Assembly: GCF_014633365.1 (NCBI RefSeq)
Contig: NC_068341.1
Span: forward strand, 3,472,001 to 3,536,000
DNA: 64,000 bases
Reading direction: 5' to 3'
Origin: Diospyros lotus
Lineage: Eukaryota; Streptophyta; Magnoliopsida; Ericales; Ebenaceae
The notes under the pieces were generated by a model. It saw only the letters and a program-made list of their open reading frames with translations, was not told the DNA's origin and searched no databases. Below, piece by piece: positions 1 to 10,612 of this stretch. Position numbers and translations under genes: made by a program. Each line of letters opens with the position of its first letter. The first letter of the stretch is position 1.

Positions 1-1722
1 AGGAGGTTATTTTTTATATAGTGGATTGGTTTTTTTAAATTCTTATTGAGGAGCTAAGATAGTGGATTAGACTTGGGTTAAGCCAAACTATACGTTTCTC
101 ATTTTGATTGTGTTTTCTGTTATAGTTGTTAGTATATTCAATTATAAGTCTATAAATAGGCTAGAGTAGTTAGAGAATGACAGTTTATGAATGAATTTCA
201 ATTTCATTTCCCTCTCTTCTCCCTCAATCCTCTCTATTCTGTTCTTTCTCTCCCTCCCTTGCTACTCTTTCTTTCTCGCGTTCTTACCAAATTTCTTCCT
301 AAACCTTAGCCAAACCCCAGGGTCATAACATTTGGTATCAAAGCCGACCATTCTCAGCTGTGATCCAAAAGTTGTAGCAATTGACCAAGGCGATTCCGTG
401 CAACAAATTTCGACAAAGGATTGAATCTCGAAATTTGATTCCGATGCACGAGGAGCTTCAACAGATCAGATCAGCCAACATTTCCGATCTGATTCCGAAG
501 GAACCAAGGGCTGATTGTAACGAAGCGAGCAAGGCGGAATTGAACTCGAATTTGAAGGCATAGTCGAGCAAAGCAAACTCAGATTTGGAAGGCGAAGCCA
601 AGCAAGGCAAACTTCGACTCAGAATTGAAGACATGTGAAGGTGATGCTAACCCAAGCATCTTCAGCTGTTGTTCCAAAGCAATTGGATCTAGGTCACTGG
701 CATTTCCCGAAAGCGGCGATAATTCCGACAATCCTTGGCAGTAAGTTTGGGAAGAAGCAATAGTTTCTAATGATACAAGCTTGAAGTGGATAGTGATTGG
801 GCGGCAACTCCACTAGCGATCTCGAATTCACTTTGATCATGAGTAGATAGCAAGAAGGCATGCATGTGACCAAGGCGAGAAGGAAGGAACGATTGAAGCA
901 AACCCTTGAGCAATTCAAGAATTCAAGAGAATTCCAATCAAAGGTCAATGATAGGGTGAGACGGAAGGCGTTGATTATGGCAAAGGTAGTTAGGATAGGT
1001 CATTACAATCAATTGGCCAAGGTTAGTGATTGGGTGAGATGGAAGGCGTCAATTATGCCGAAGGTAGTTAGGGTAGGTCAATGTAATCCATTGGCCAAGC
1101 TTCTTGGCATGATTTCGGGGAGAGTAGCTTATCCTTTGAAGGCGAAGTGGAAGCAAGTTTGGGAGTAGCTTCTTGGCGCGATTCCGAGGAGAATAGCTTA
1201 TCCTTTGAAGGTGAAGTGGAAGCAGGTTCGGGAGTAGCTTCTGGGCGCGATTCTGAGGAGAGTAGCATGATTCCCGGGCGATCAAGAAGCTAAAGATGAA
1301 GCAAATCCAGAGTAGCCAATCCAAGAGATAGTATCGACAGGTCAATCCAAATTGGAACTTTGGCAATTTGTGTTGACTTTTGAAGGCGAGTCAGGCCAGG
1401 CAAGTTCCGACTCTGATTACGAGCAATTGTCATGGCCGCAACAGAGTGGATCGAAATATCAACAAACAGTCTTTGTAGATCTCAACGGCTCTTACTTAGG
1501 TTGCTAAATCGAGTATTGGAAGGCTGTCCTTGGAACAACGAACTGTTTGAGGTAAGTAACTTGAGAAAATGGCAGAAGGGAACCACATGATGCAGCTTAT
1601 GAATGAATTTGAATTCCATTTCCCTCTCTCAATTCTCCTAACTCTCCCTCAATTTCCCTCTCTTCTCCCTCAATCCTGTGTGTTCTATTCTCTCTCTCCC
1701 GCCAAACCCTAGGGTCGTAACA
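1..1722 (+). mobile_element. Degenerate LTR retrotransposon, left part off-window
   Basis: An LTR tail runs from the window edge to 330 (TATA-like TATAAATAGG near 150, then a CT-rich leader, ending GGTCATAACA). It is followed by a primer binding site at 333-344 (TGGTATCAAAGC, initiator tRNA-Met type). The same LTR tail (GAATGAATTT plus CT-rich leader and AAACCCTAGGGTCGTAACA) recurs at about 1597-1722, so this is two LTR remnants around a 1.25-kb interior. No gag or pol similarity is visible; the ORFs of 60-105 aa inside are short and overlap on both strands. The interior carries internal tandem repeats. It lies where the next intron of the dymeclin gene would be. The exact start of the left LTR is not visible. 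Confidence 0.7.
950..1270 (+). repeat. Tandem repeats inside the left LTR element
   Basis: Two imperfect copies of about 75 bp (about 953-1027 and 1030-1104) share GGTGAGA-GGAAGGCGT, AAGGTAGTTAGG and AATTGGCCAAG-type blocks. They are followed by about three copies of a 68-70 bp unit with TAGCTTCTTGGC, GATT-C-GAGGAGA and TAGCTTATCCTTTGAAGG (about 1100-1270). The translated ORFs here only mirror the repeats. Confidence 0.6.
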
Positions 1723-2137
1723 ACAAATTAAGTGGTTGATCATCATCCTTCCCTCAGGCCCCTATACCTAACCTAAAGCTTTAAACATACCATTAAAACA
1801 TACAATTTTAGTCATCATTCTGCAGTATTATGAAAGATGGATTCAACTTCCTACAATAAGTCATTGTCTATTTTGAAGAGTAGAAACAATAACCTAGAAT
1901 ACTATACACCTAGATCATTATTTTGTTCTAGAACAGGAAGTTCTTAACTAAGGCAAATAGTTATGCAAACTGGTTAATATTGGTGTGGAAAAGTATCAGA
2001 TAAAAATGCACTAGTTCAAGTCTCTAGCAATCTTAAATACAAATGTGAAACATAAACAAATACCAAATATGACCTCAATGAAAATATAATGCTGTAAACA
2101 AATACCCAGATTCCATTATAAGGTGCAAGTAAATCAC

Positions 2138-5100
2138 CTCGTGAGAAATTACTTGGTACTGCTTCACTCTCATCAAGGGACAGATATAGTTCCTCGAAAG
2201 TATCATTTTTGGCATTTTCAATCAAGTACTTCAGAAACACAGATGAGATGTATGTAGCGTTAATAGCCTTATAATAAGCAGATGGTGGCACAACAGAAGC
2301 AGAAACACACTCTTGCAAACACCATGCTAAGTGAACCAAAATCTTTGCAAGATGCCTTGTATAATAGTTGTTCTGTGCTGCACAAGGAGATAAAAAAATT
2401 GAAGACAGCTGCCCAAGGTGTAGGGATGGAGGTGTTAGATTGATTACAAGGAAAAAGAATTGAGAAATTAAATGATTTCAGCACACAGTGTTACGTACAA
2501 CATAGTTGTCAAGCTGTTTATGGTAGCATCAACCAATTTCAGCACTTTTTGCATTAACTACTGCATCATATTTTGCCAAGATAAGATACATTCTTTCAAA
2601 ACTGAACAAAATAAGGAATGCACAAAACCTGCTTAATCCATAAAAACAATAGAGAACACTGACAGTTTGCATTGCGAACTATTCTCAACGGTTTAGTACA
2701 TCAATTAAGATTAGAATTTAAATATTATCAGAAAATTTGGCACTTGAAATGTGTTGCATGGATTATGGGGTTTCGGAACACTATACATATATTTCTTATT
2801 GCTCGACTAAGAAATGATACTTGATCGCTATCTCCATGTAAAAATGAAAAGACTTTTTTTCTTTTTCTTTTTTTTTTTTTGACGAGAACAACTAAAATCC
2901 ACACTAAGGGGCATGGGAAGGTTCGAAAAACACACACACACACACACACGCAAGACATATCATCAGCATAAATTATTCACACAGTGAATTTTATTCCTCC
3001 TTTTTGTGTGGATGCAGACAAGTTACTGAACGACATTAAATCTGTCTTGTCTCCAATTTTGATCTTATGTGGGTGTTCCATAATTTACTTCTGTGTTAGT
3101 TCTATTCTGTTTCAAGTGGAATCAGACTAATACCTAACACAAACCTTTTATAGGATTTTAGTTGCATGCATCACATGATACTCTTTCAATTTAGTGTTTT
3201 GTTTCACATATTAGCTGCAGTGATGGAGCTATAACTTCTAGCTGCCCAAACTTGGGAAGTATTTTCTTGAAAATATACCATAAGGATTCATTACATGGTT
3301 ACATTTTCCATTTCTTCCAAGTCACTAAAATTACAAACAAATTATTAGAATTTGGATAATGCTAACTGTTGGGCAATGGTTAGGGTGCAATAAGTCCACC
3401 TTGTGTTAAGATGCATTTATTGCACCTTGTTTTCAGCCTGCAAACAATCTTAGTCACTGATGATAGATGCATCATATTTTGAAACATTTAATAAATCAAT
3501 ATAATTGTTAGAATTTAAAGGTCAAAATCTTGACCAATTTTACTATTCAAAAAGTGGGTGAATAGTGCCAAAGTAAACTAGTTTCAATGCAACTAAAGGG
3601 TTAAAGCCAACTCGTACCATATTGGATTAATTAGCTCATTTTAGGAGACATTTCAGCTGATTTTAGGGACTGCAAAATCATCCCCTAACACCAACTAAAA
3701 TGTTTCCCAAAATAGCCATTAAATAAATCTAATATGGTAAAATTTTATCAAAATCAAATTTCCATCAGTTGCCACTTGCAAAGCAACTAATTTAGTTTGG
3801 CACTGTTCATGCACATTTTGGATAGTTAATTTGGTTAATTTTTTTTTTTTTTTTTCCTTTTAATGCTCCAAATTAATCTGGCAACATAACCTAATGACCT
3901 CATATCTCATAAAAACAAGTCTAATCAATGCCCATAGCATTTAACCATAGTTGGTTAAGATTCTTGTCGTCTAGACCCCTAAGTCCAACATGCTCCATCT
4001 CGGTCCCTCCTATAGGCTGGCCTACTTCATGAATTTATTTCATCTAAACCAGATTCCATAGTTAGATAACTAAGTCAACTATAAGCGTGTAAAATGTGGT
4101 AAAATATGGCTAACATTTGGTAGGATAAAGCTGAAAGGCAATGTAAAGGGGTTGCATTCATTCCTTAGTCCAAATTCTTAATAACAATTTTATCCAATAC
4201 ATAACTCAGAGATAGTTAAGCCGTTGCTTATTTCCTGTGAATTTTGGATCATAATTGTTATATTTTTGTTTGAAAATGCATGGCTTATGACAATGCGAAG
4301 TATTGGACAAGCTATTCCACAAGAAAATGAAAATTAAGCAGAAACACTTAGCTAACTAACATGTGCTTTACTAGACATGGCCATTCAGAAAGAAGTGAAT
4401 ATGAGGCAAGAAGTAAATACTAACATGAAATACATATATATATGTCGCAGAATGTTGAACTATAAAACATCAACATGGGCAATAAATGACCGTGACAGAA
4501 ATGAGGCTGTTACAACAGGTGTATAGCCATACAAGAAAATGAGAGAATTAAAAATGAGATTATCCATAATAAAGTTAGAGAAGATCCTACTAAAAATAAG
4601 ATGTGTGACACATAATTAAGATGATTTGGTCATCTGAGAGAAGGAAGCCAATGGAGGTTTCTACGGCGAGAGTAATCTTTAGTAAGAAAAAATATGGTAG
4701 GAAACTCAGGCATGGTATGACATGATATATTGTTGAACAAACTGATTTTCTGCTAAGAAACTCCAGATGCATTGCAAACAGCTGTAAAAATTGCCAAAGT
4801 AGACTAACCACACTTCCATATACATAACAGACAGCAGCACAATATAATCCACCGAAAAATTTTACCAAAAGCCTTAATAGTTTTATCTATGGCAACGGAT
4901 TGCCCAAGCCTCACAGTTTCTATGTCTATCTGACTAAGAGATTTCTCAAAGTGAAGAGACAGCATGTTGTAACAAAATAGGAACAGCTAAGCAAGGAATG
5001 GCGCTGAATGATCGCTGTATGGAATCCAAAGGTAATTACATACTCCATTAGACGAACTCAAAATTCGGCGAGAAAACTTTACGCCGCCGACAGCGGACAA

Positions 5101-5532
5101 GCTTATGAGTTCTTCCGAAATATTTAGCCTATACATCGACATGAGCTTCTAAATTCTCTGATTAACAAGTGGAGATATCAAATGAACGACTACACGCAAG
5201 CTCCAAAACCCTAGCACCGCGAATCAACCAAAGTCATTCAGTTTATACTCACAATTTCACAACGAAAATGTAGGTAACTCGCAATTGGATGAAATTGAGA
5301 AGTGTATGAATAATTAACAGGAAAAAGTAAATTACTAACCGAAAACCTCGCAAGCTTGAAGGACGCGGTGGGGCGGCCAGTGGAGGTTGAAAGGAAGCTC
5401 CAGCAGCTTCTCCCAGAAATCAGAGGCGATAGGAAATGATTTCTCGCCGACGAAAGTCCCGATCAGGTACTCCGCCGTGTCCTGCGGCCGCGCAGCGGTA
5501 GTACTGCCTGGCGTAGAAGGCACAGCCCCCAT
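2138..5532 (-). CDS. DYM: Dymeclin homolog, N-terminal part (exons 1-2)
   Basis: Dymeclin is a peripheral Golgi protein involved in Golgi organisation and trafficking. Exon 1 is 5340-5532 (64 aa) and exon 2 is 2138-2377 (80 aa). The phase-1 junction is supported by a GTTAG donor and a TGTGCAG acceptor, and exon 2 ends at a GTGATT donor. Exon 1 starts MGAVPSTP (Gly2, possible N-myristoylation) and has the family blocks [15 protein letters not shown] and [11 protein letters not shown]. Exon 2 has [19 protein letters not shown] and [20 protein letters not shown], characteristic of plant dymeclins. Full-length plant proteins are about 700 aa, so only the first fifth is here. I found no further exon between 2137 and 1723, so the rest must lie left of the window beyond the LTR element, or the locus is truncated. 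Confidence 0.8.
2378..5339 (-). other. Intron 1 of dymeclin gene
   Basis: A 2.96-kb AT-rich intron between dymeclin exons 1 and 2. It contains a (CA)n microsatellite at 2931-2949, homopolymer T runs near 2868-2880 and 3839-3855, and no ORF with protein-like composition. I see no recognisable element. Confidence 0.6.
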
Positions 5533-5974
5533 CTACAAAGCTCCCTATCCTCCTCTGCCTCTCTCTCTCTCTACAATATTCACAGCCAAATTCGAGATAA
5601 TAACTCGACGACGCTCAATTAATCAACAGCAACGGCATTGCGAACACGAAGGCATCGGAGGAATAGTGAGAGCGAGATCGGAGCTCCGCGGATCTGCGTG
5701 GCTTGTTGAGGAAGAGAGGAGTCCTCGAAACGCAGGTTTTAAAGCTTTCTCAGCGTTTTTGGTTCCGGATGATGACGGGTCGTCATCATTTTTACTACGG
5801 ATGGGAGAATTTGTCAGGCACCGCCCTGAAATTTTCCGTCGAATTGACGAAATTGCCCTTCACACTTCAATACAATATATTATGCACTGACCTTCGTGAA
5901 TTTTAGCAATGAGAAGTATAATATATCAATCCAACGTCCTCATATGTATCTACATATTTTTTATTTAAGTAATG

Positions 5975-6185
5975 TTAATTATTTAAGCTTCAATAAATGT
6001 ATTTTATTTTTAAACTAGTGGTGTTATTTTATGTTTTAAAATAATTTTATTAATTAGTAAAAATATCGCATTTTGTAACATATTACTAATTAATAAAATT
6101 ATTTTAAAACACAAATAATACTTCTTATCTAAAAATATATATTTATTAAAATCTAATGACTATAGTAAGAATAATAATTAAGATC
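5975..6185. mobile_element. Palindromic MITE-like element
   Basis: Two AT-rich arms of about 80 nt form an inverted repeat around a short loop near 6062-6078. The innermost arms (AATTTTATTAATTAGTAA and its complement) match almost perfectly, with decay outwards. There is no coding capacity. The element class cannot be decided because no clear target duplication was found. Confidence 0.5.
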
Positions 6186-6752
6186 ACCCTTCTATTTATT
6201 CATTGATGGATGATTTTATAAAAGTTCACATTCATTTTGTGTGTTAATAGCAAATTATATTCAATAATAGAATATTTTGGGTATTTAAAAAGTTTGTAGG
6301 TAAATTGGTAGAATTTCATTGTTAAGATGTGATTTTGTAGCTATCATCAATATATCATTTGTTTTCTTATTAGTGAGTGGGCACGTGACAATGTTTATTA
6401 CTTTGCTTTGTGACACGTAACATACGACTACCAATTTCACTTGTTATCAAAATGTGTGAAAATGGTTGGCAATTGAGAACTATTGTTATGCGTGTTCTGT
6501 AAATAATTTTTTATTAACTCAAGTATAGACAATAAATAATGTGTGTTAATTTCACAAGTCCTGTGATGCTTGTAGTTGATGATTTTTCTAATATTCTATT
6601 TGGCTTCAACATGAGGTAGTGATCTCGTGCTTCGCAAGCTAGCATGTCATTTTGTGTCATGAGTTTCATCATTAATACTTGTTTAGTATCGAGTCTTTAA
6701 TATCTAATATTCAATATTGACCTCGTAAAAAATAAAAAATGAAATATCTACA

Positions 6753-6907
6753 AATAAGTTTGATAAATAATTTTTATAAATTAACATATTATATATAAAT
6801 TCATAATAATTTTATATATCTCTCATTAATTTTATAAATTAACATGTTATTTTTATAAATTTATATATGTGACATTAATTTATAAAAATTATTTATTAAA
6901 CTTGTTT
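6753..6907. mobile_element. Short MITE-like inverted repeat
   Basis: The left end at 6753-6784 (AATAAGTTTGATAAATAATT...) is matched by its reverse complement at about 6876-6907, giving roughly 32-bp terminal inverted repeats around an AT-rich centre. No ORF is present. Confidence 0.55.
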
Positions 6908-8296
6908 AGAAATATAACTTTTCCCATCTAAATGATATTGACTTTGGACTTTGCACTATAAATTGTTGTAAAATATTGATGTTGATGAGAAAACGACAAA
7001 TTTTTTTCTTAAATTCTAGTCTAAGAGGGTTAATTCAATGTCTAGGAAAATAACAAACCTAATGAAAAAATCTAGGGGACTAACAAAACCTCTCTGGCCC
7101 TACCCTGTCTAGGAGACTATGCCATTAAGTTTTGTACTTTCATAGGGCCAATTTAATAATAATTCTATTATTTACATTACATGAGACTGTGACATTAAGT
7201 TTTGTACTTTCATGGGGCCAAATTAATAATTCTATTATTTACATTACACCGAAGACCTTTCAAAATCATTAAATTCATTAAACTAGTCATAACATTATTA
7301 TTCTTTCTTTTTATATACAAGCCCGACAATAAACTCCTAAGTATAATATCTCAAATTTAATATAGTTGATTTTTATTATGCAGGAAGAATGTAAAAGTGG
7401 ATTTTTGTCTTCAATATAGTATTTGATAATCAAATCAGTACTTAAAGAAAGAATTATGATGAATATTAGAGAGATGTAAAAATAAATATCTTCATTTTTT
7501 GTTTATTGAGACATTGCTATATATATATATATATATAATTCTCAATTATTGATTGAGATTCTTGAATTTGATGGGAATATCTTAATCGTTAATCGATTTT
7601 CTAAATAAATCGTATGTTATATTTTAATAATAAAATACGTGATATGTTATGATTGATAGAATATGTGACGCATGATGATTAATTTATAAATAGATATAGT
7701 GCAGGAGAGTAATTTGTGCTTAGATACATAAATTTTAAATATTTTTATAAAAAAATTAATTAATTTTAAATATTCTATTTTTTAAAATTGTAACTCAATA
7801 AGACTTGGTTTTCGTGGCTGCCATCTATCTAGTTTATATCCAATGAATGCACCCTGATTCCCATCAATCAATGAACAAGAGTTGATTTATTAGGCTTTGC
7901 TTGACTTCTAGTCCATTTCTTTAAGCCGCAAACAATTATTAAGACCAATACGTGAATAGAGGGCTACAATCTACAAATCCAGCTAAAATAAAATGGAATG
8001 GAGGGCTACCATACGGGGAACTAACAAATGAGTCAGTCAAGGAGGCTTGAAACTTGTTCAATGTATTCATTCCCTTCCCAACTTTCCAAGTGGAAGAAGT
8101 GCCACCCACCAGCACGTTGCGGTTCATACGGGGTGTTTGATTAATGTCACGCCGAACACTAATGTAATGCCTAAAAAGTAAGAAATTCACTATTACTGGG
8201 GTTTTATTTTTTATAAGAAAAAAAAATTAAAAGGTTTGATTAAAGAAATAAATGTTTCATTGATGACTGATGAGTTGCTTATAAACTCTTTCGGCG

Positions 8297-8312
8297 CGGG
8301 GGGGGGGGGGGG
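8297..8312 (+). repeat. Poly-G homopolymer
   Basis: An uninterrupted run of about 15 G, exceptional in this AT-rich stretch. It may be real or a sequencing or assembly artefact. Confidence 0.9.
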
Positions 8313-8325
8313 TTGCTTTTCTATT

Positions 8326-8548
8326 AGGGTGTGTTTGATAGCATTTAATTGAGAAGACAAATATTTTTCAACTTATATGAAAAATAAAACCATCTCCCCT
8401 AAATAAAATTTTTCATGAAAAAGAGCTAAAAACATATTTTAATGGTTGTACAATAGAATTGAATTTCATGAAAATATAATGTGTCAAACACTAAAGATAA
8501 AATTCAATTCCTTAAATGTGATATTTTTCATGCTATCAAACACATCCT
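8326..8548. mobile_element. Non-autonomous DNA transposon (hAT/MITE-like)
   Basis: Terminal inverted repeats of 19 bp: the left end AGGGTGTGTTTGATAGCAT at 8326-8344 matches the complement of 8530-8548 with one mismatch. Length is 223 bp with no ORF. GTGTTTGATAGCA-type termini are common in plant hAT-like MITEs. No exact 8-bp target duplication is visible, so the superfamily is tentative. Confidence 0.6.
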
Positions 8549-8683
8549 TTGATTGCATTACCTAGAATTTAATTCTTGATAATATTGCCTAGAAAACAAA
8601 AATCACTCCACCCCATTGGAAAATGAATTCCATGGAAAGAAACTTTAAATACTTGTACCATACATATTTTTTTATAGAAAAAT

Positions 8684-8768
8684 TAAGAGTGTTTGATTAT
8701 TTTTCACAAAAAAAATATAATAATTACATATTTTTCATGATAAATGTATATAATCAAATACACTCTTA
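8684..8768. mobile_element. Tiny MITE-like inverted repeat
   Basis: TAAGAGTGTTTGATTAT at 8684-8700 is inverted at 8752-8768 with one mismatch, 85 bp in all. The GTGTTTGAT core resembles the termini of the neighbouring element at 8326-8548, so the two may be related. Confidence 0.5.
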
Positions 8769-9020
8769 GTGTGAATAAGAAATATACAAACACATGAAAT
8801 AAAATGAAAACCCTAGGAGTACTTGGTAAATGTTATGTAAAAAATAATAAGCCAAAAGCATATTTATAGGCCTAAACCCAAAACTTTTGCATTTTTTTTA
8901 ATTTTAAACTTTTCGTAGTTTAGAATATGTTTATAAATTTAGACTAAAAATATATTTATACTTTTAAACTTTTGTGTGTGTGTGTGTGTGTTTTTTTTTG
9001 TAAAAGTATAAACTTTTTGT

Positions 9021-9545
9021 GATTTTAAACGTGTTTCATAAATTACACAAAATTACTTATTTAAACACTTATTCACTAAGCGATATATAGGCACTCTGAC
9101 GTGGTAATTTTATAATGTCTTCTCAACTCTTTCTCTCTCTTTGATGACATCTCTTTTAACTTTCTTTATCTTTTCGACATCTTCTTAACTTCTCATCTTT
9201 CTCCAGTTGCTTATTTTCTTTTTTTTTTGACATTTTTTTTCAGTTACATCTCCCGCAAGAAAATGCTACCTTCAAATTGGCATCATTTTCGAGCCTCCTC
9301 AAATGGTAAGATAATTATCAACTTGAGTATATCAATGATCCGTTTAATCTAATTAGTCTACATAGCTAAATTGGAGGAGATGTAGGAGACACCAGAGAAA
9401 AGGAGATGCACTTAGAGAGAGAAAAATAAGAGAGTTAAAGAGACGTCGAAAAATTACTTCGTTAATAAGTATGCGTATCACTTACTAATTTAAGTGTTTA
9501 AATAAGTGGTTTTGTATAATTTAAAATGTATTTGAAATAATAAAA
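9021..9545. mobile_element. Long inverted-repeat MITE
   Basis: Arms of about 70 bp (9021-9087 and 9475-9545) share TTATTTAAACACTTA-type blocks in inverted orientation. Weaker complementarity continues inwards between a CT-rich left flank and an AG-rich right flank. No ORF. Confidence 0.5.
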
Positions 9546-9719
9546 AAATAAAAATATATACTTTGGATGATTTCTTCTTACAAGCACCCCGCCCAACAAT
9601 TGGTAGATGAGATAAATCAAGAGATTCACAGCATTCAAGAGTCAAACACGAATATGCTATAAAGGTAAGTACGAAAAACCTATCCTAAGACTCTATCCTT
9701 GGGCCAATATAAATATATA

Positions 9720-10131
9720 GGTAAATCACACCAAAGATTACTAAATTTTAGCATGTTTTTTATTTTGATTATGAAACTTTAATTATTTTCAATATGATCA
9801 TAGAAATTTAAAAATTTTTACAATGTAGTCACATATAAGAATTTCTAGCCACTTTATAACTTAAGTGGGTGAAGTGGCGCTGATGTGTCAAATAATAAAA
9901 ATATTATACAATAATATTTTAATATAATATTATTATATATTGACATGTGACACGTTCTAATTGGTTGTCATTGCATAATAATTTTTATTATTTGTCATAT
10001 TAGTCAAAAAAATTTATATGTGACCACATTATAAAATTTTTAAAATTCTGTGATTATATTAAAAAAATTAAAATTTAATAATCAAAATAAAAAATACACT
10101 AAAATTTAATAATATTTGGTGTGATTTAGCC
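9720..10131. mobile_element. MITE with about 54-bp inverted termini (Mutator-like candidate)
   Basis: The ends begin GG(T/C)TAAATCACACCAAA and stay complementary for about 54 bp (9720-9773 and 10078-10131). The interior is AT-rich and non-coding with secondary inverted repeats. A possible 9-bp duplication, ATAAATATA, lies at 9709-9717 and 10132-10140; it is offset 2 nt on the left and could be chance in AT-rich DNA. Long termini plus a 9-bp duplication would fit Mutator-like elements. Confidence 0.55.
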
Positions 10132-10612
10132 ATAAATATACACTCATTTAGTTAAAGGACCCAATTTATTTTTTCAGTTTAAATAATTTTTTAATATCGC
10201 TAAATAGGTCACCACCGAACACATTCCAGAAGCTTCTCTCGGATCCAAGAGAAGCAGAAACCTTCGACCACCCTGAATCTCGTCTTCGCCTTCAACTTTC
10301 GGTGTCCTCTCACTGCTTCCTAGTTGGATTCTGACTCTTCTCTTTTACCAGTTTGGGTTGGTTTAGAAAGCGACCCATTACCCCGGCGGGTCTCAGAAAG
10401 TTTGACTACGACAAAGAATTATAGGGTTTGTGTAATTCACGAGCTTCCCCAGGGTATTTTAACTGGTTTAGCAAATTTTTGTCGCCATCCTACTATCAAT
10501 AAAAGTTGTCACTCTCATTCTATTTGCAAATTCAAATGGACACTTTTTGTAGATCTGATTTGAAAATTTTGAAGTTTGCATGTAGTCTTGTTGATCGCAA
10601 GAGTGAGCAAAC

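Noticed and set aside
5387..5890. 167-codon plus ORF over dymeclin exon 1
   Set aside because: Antisense to the conserved dymeclin exon and its promoter; shadow frame.
10324..10563. 79-codon plus ORF before SRPRB
   Set aside because: Lies in the probable 5' UTR of SRPRB with no similarity; at most a non-conserved upstream ORF.
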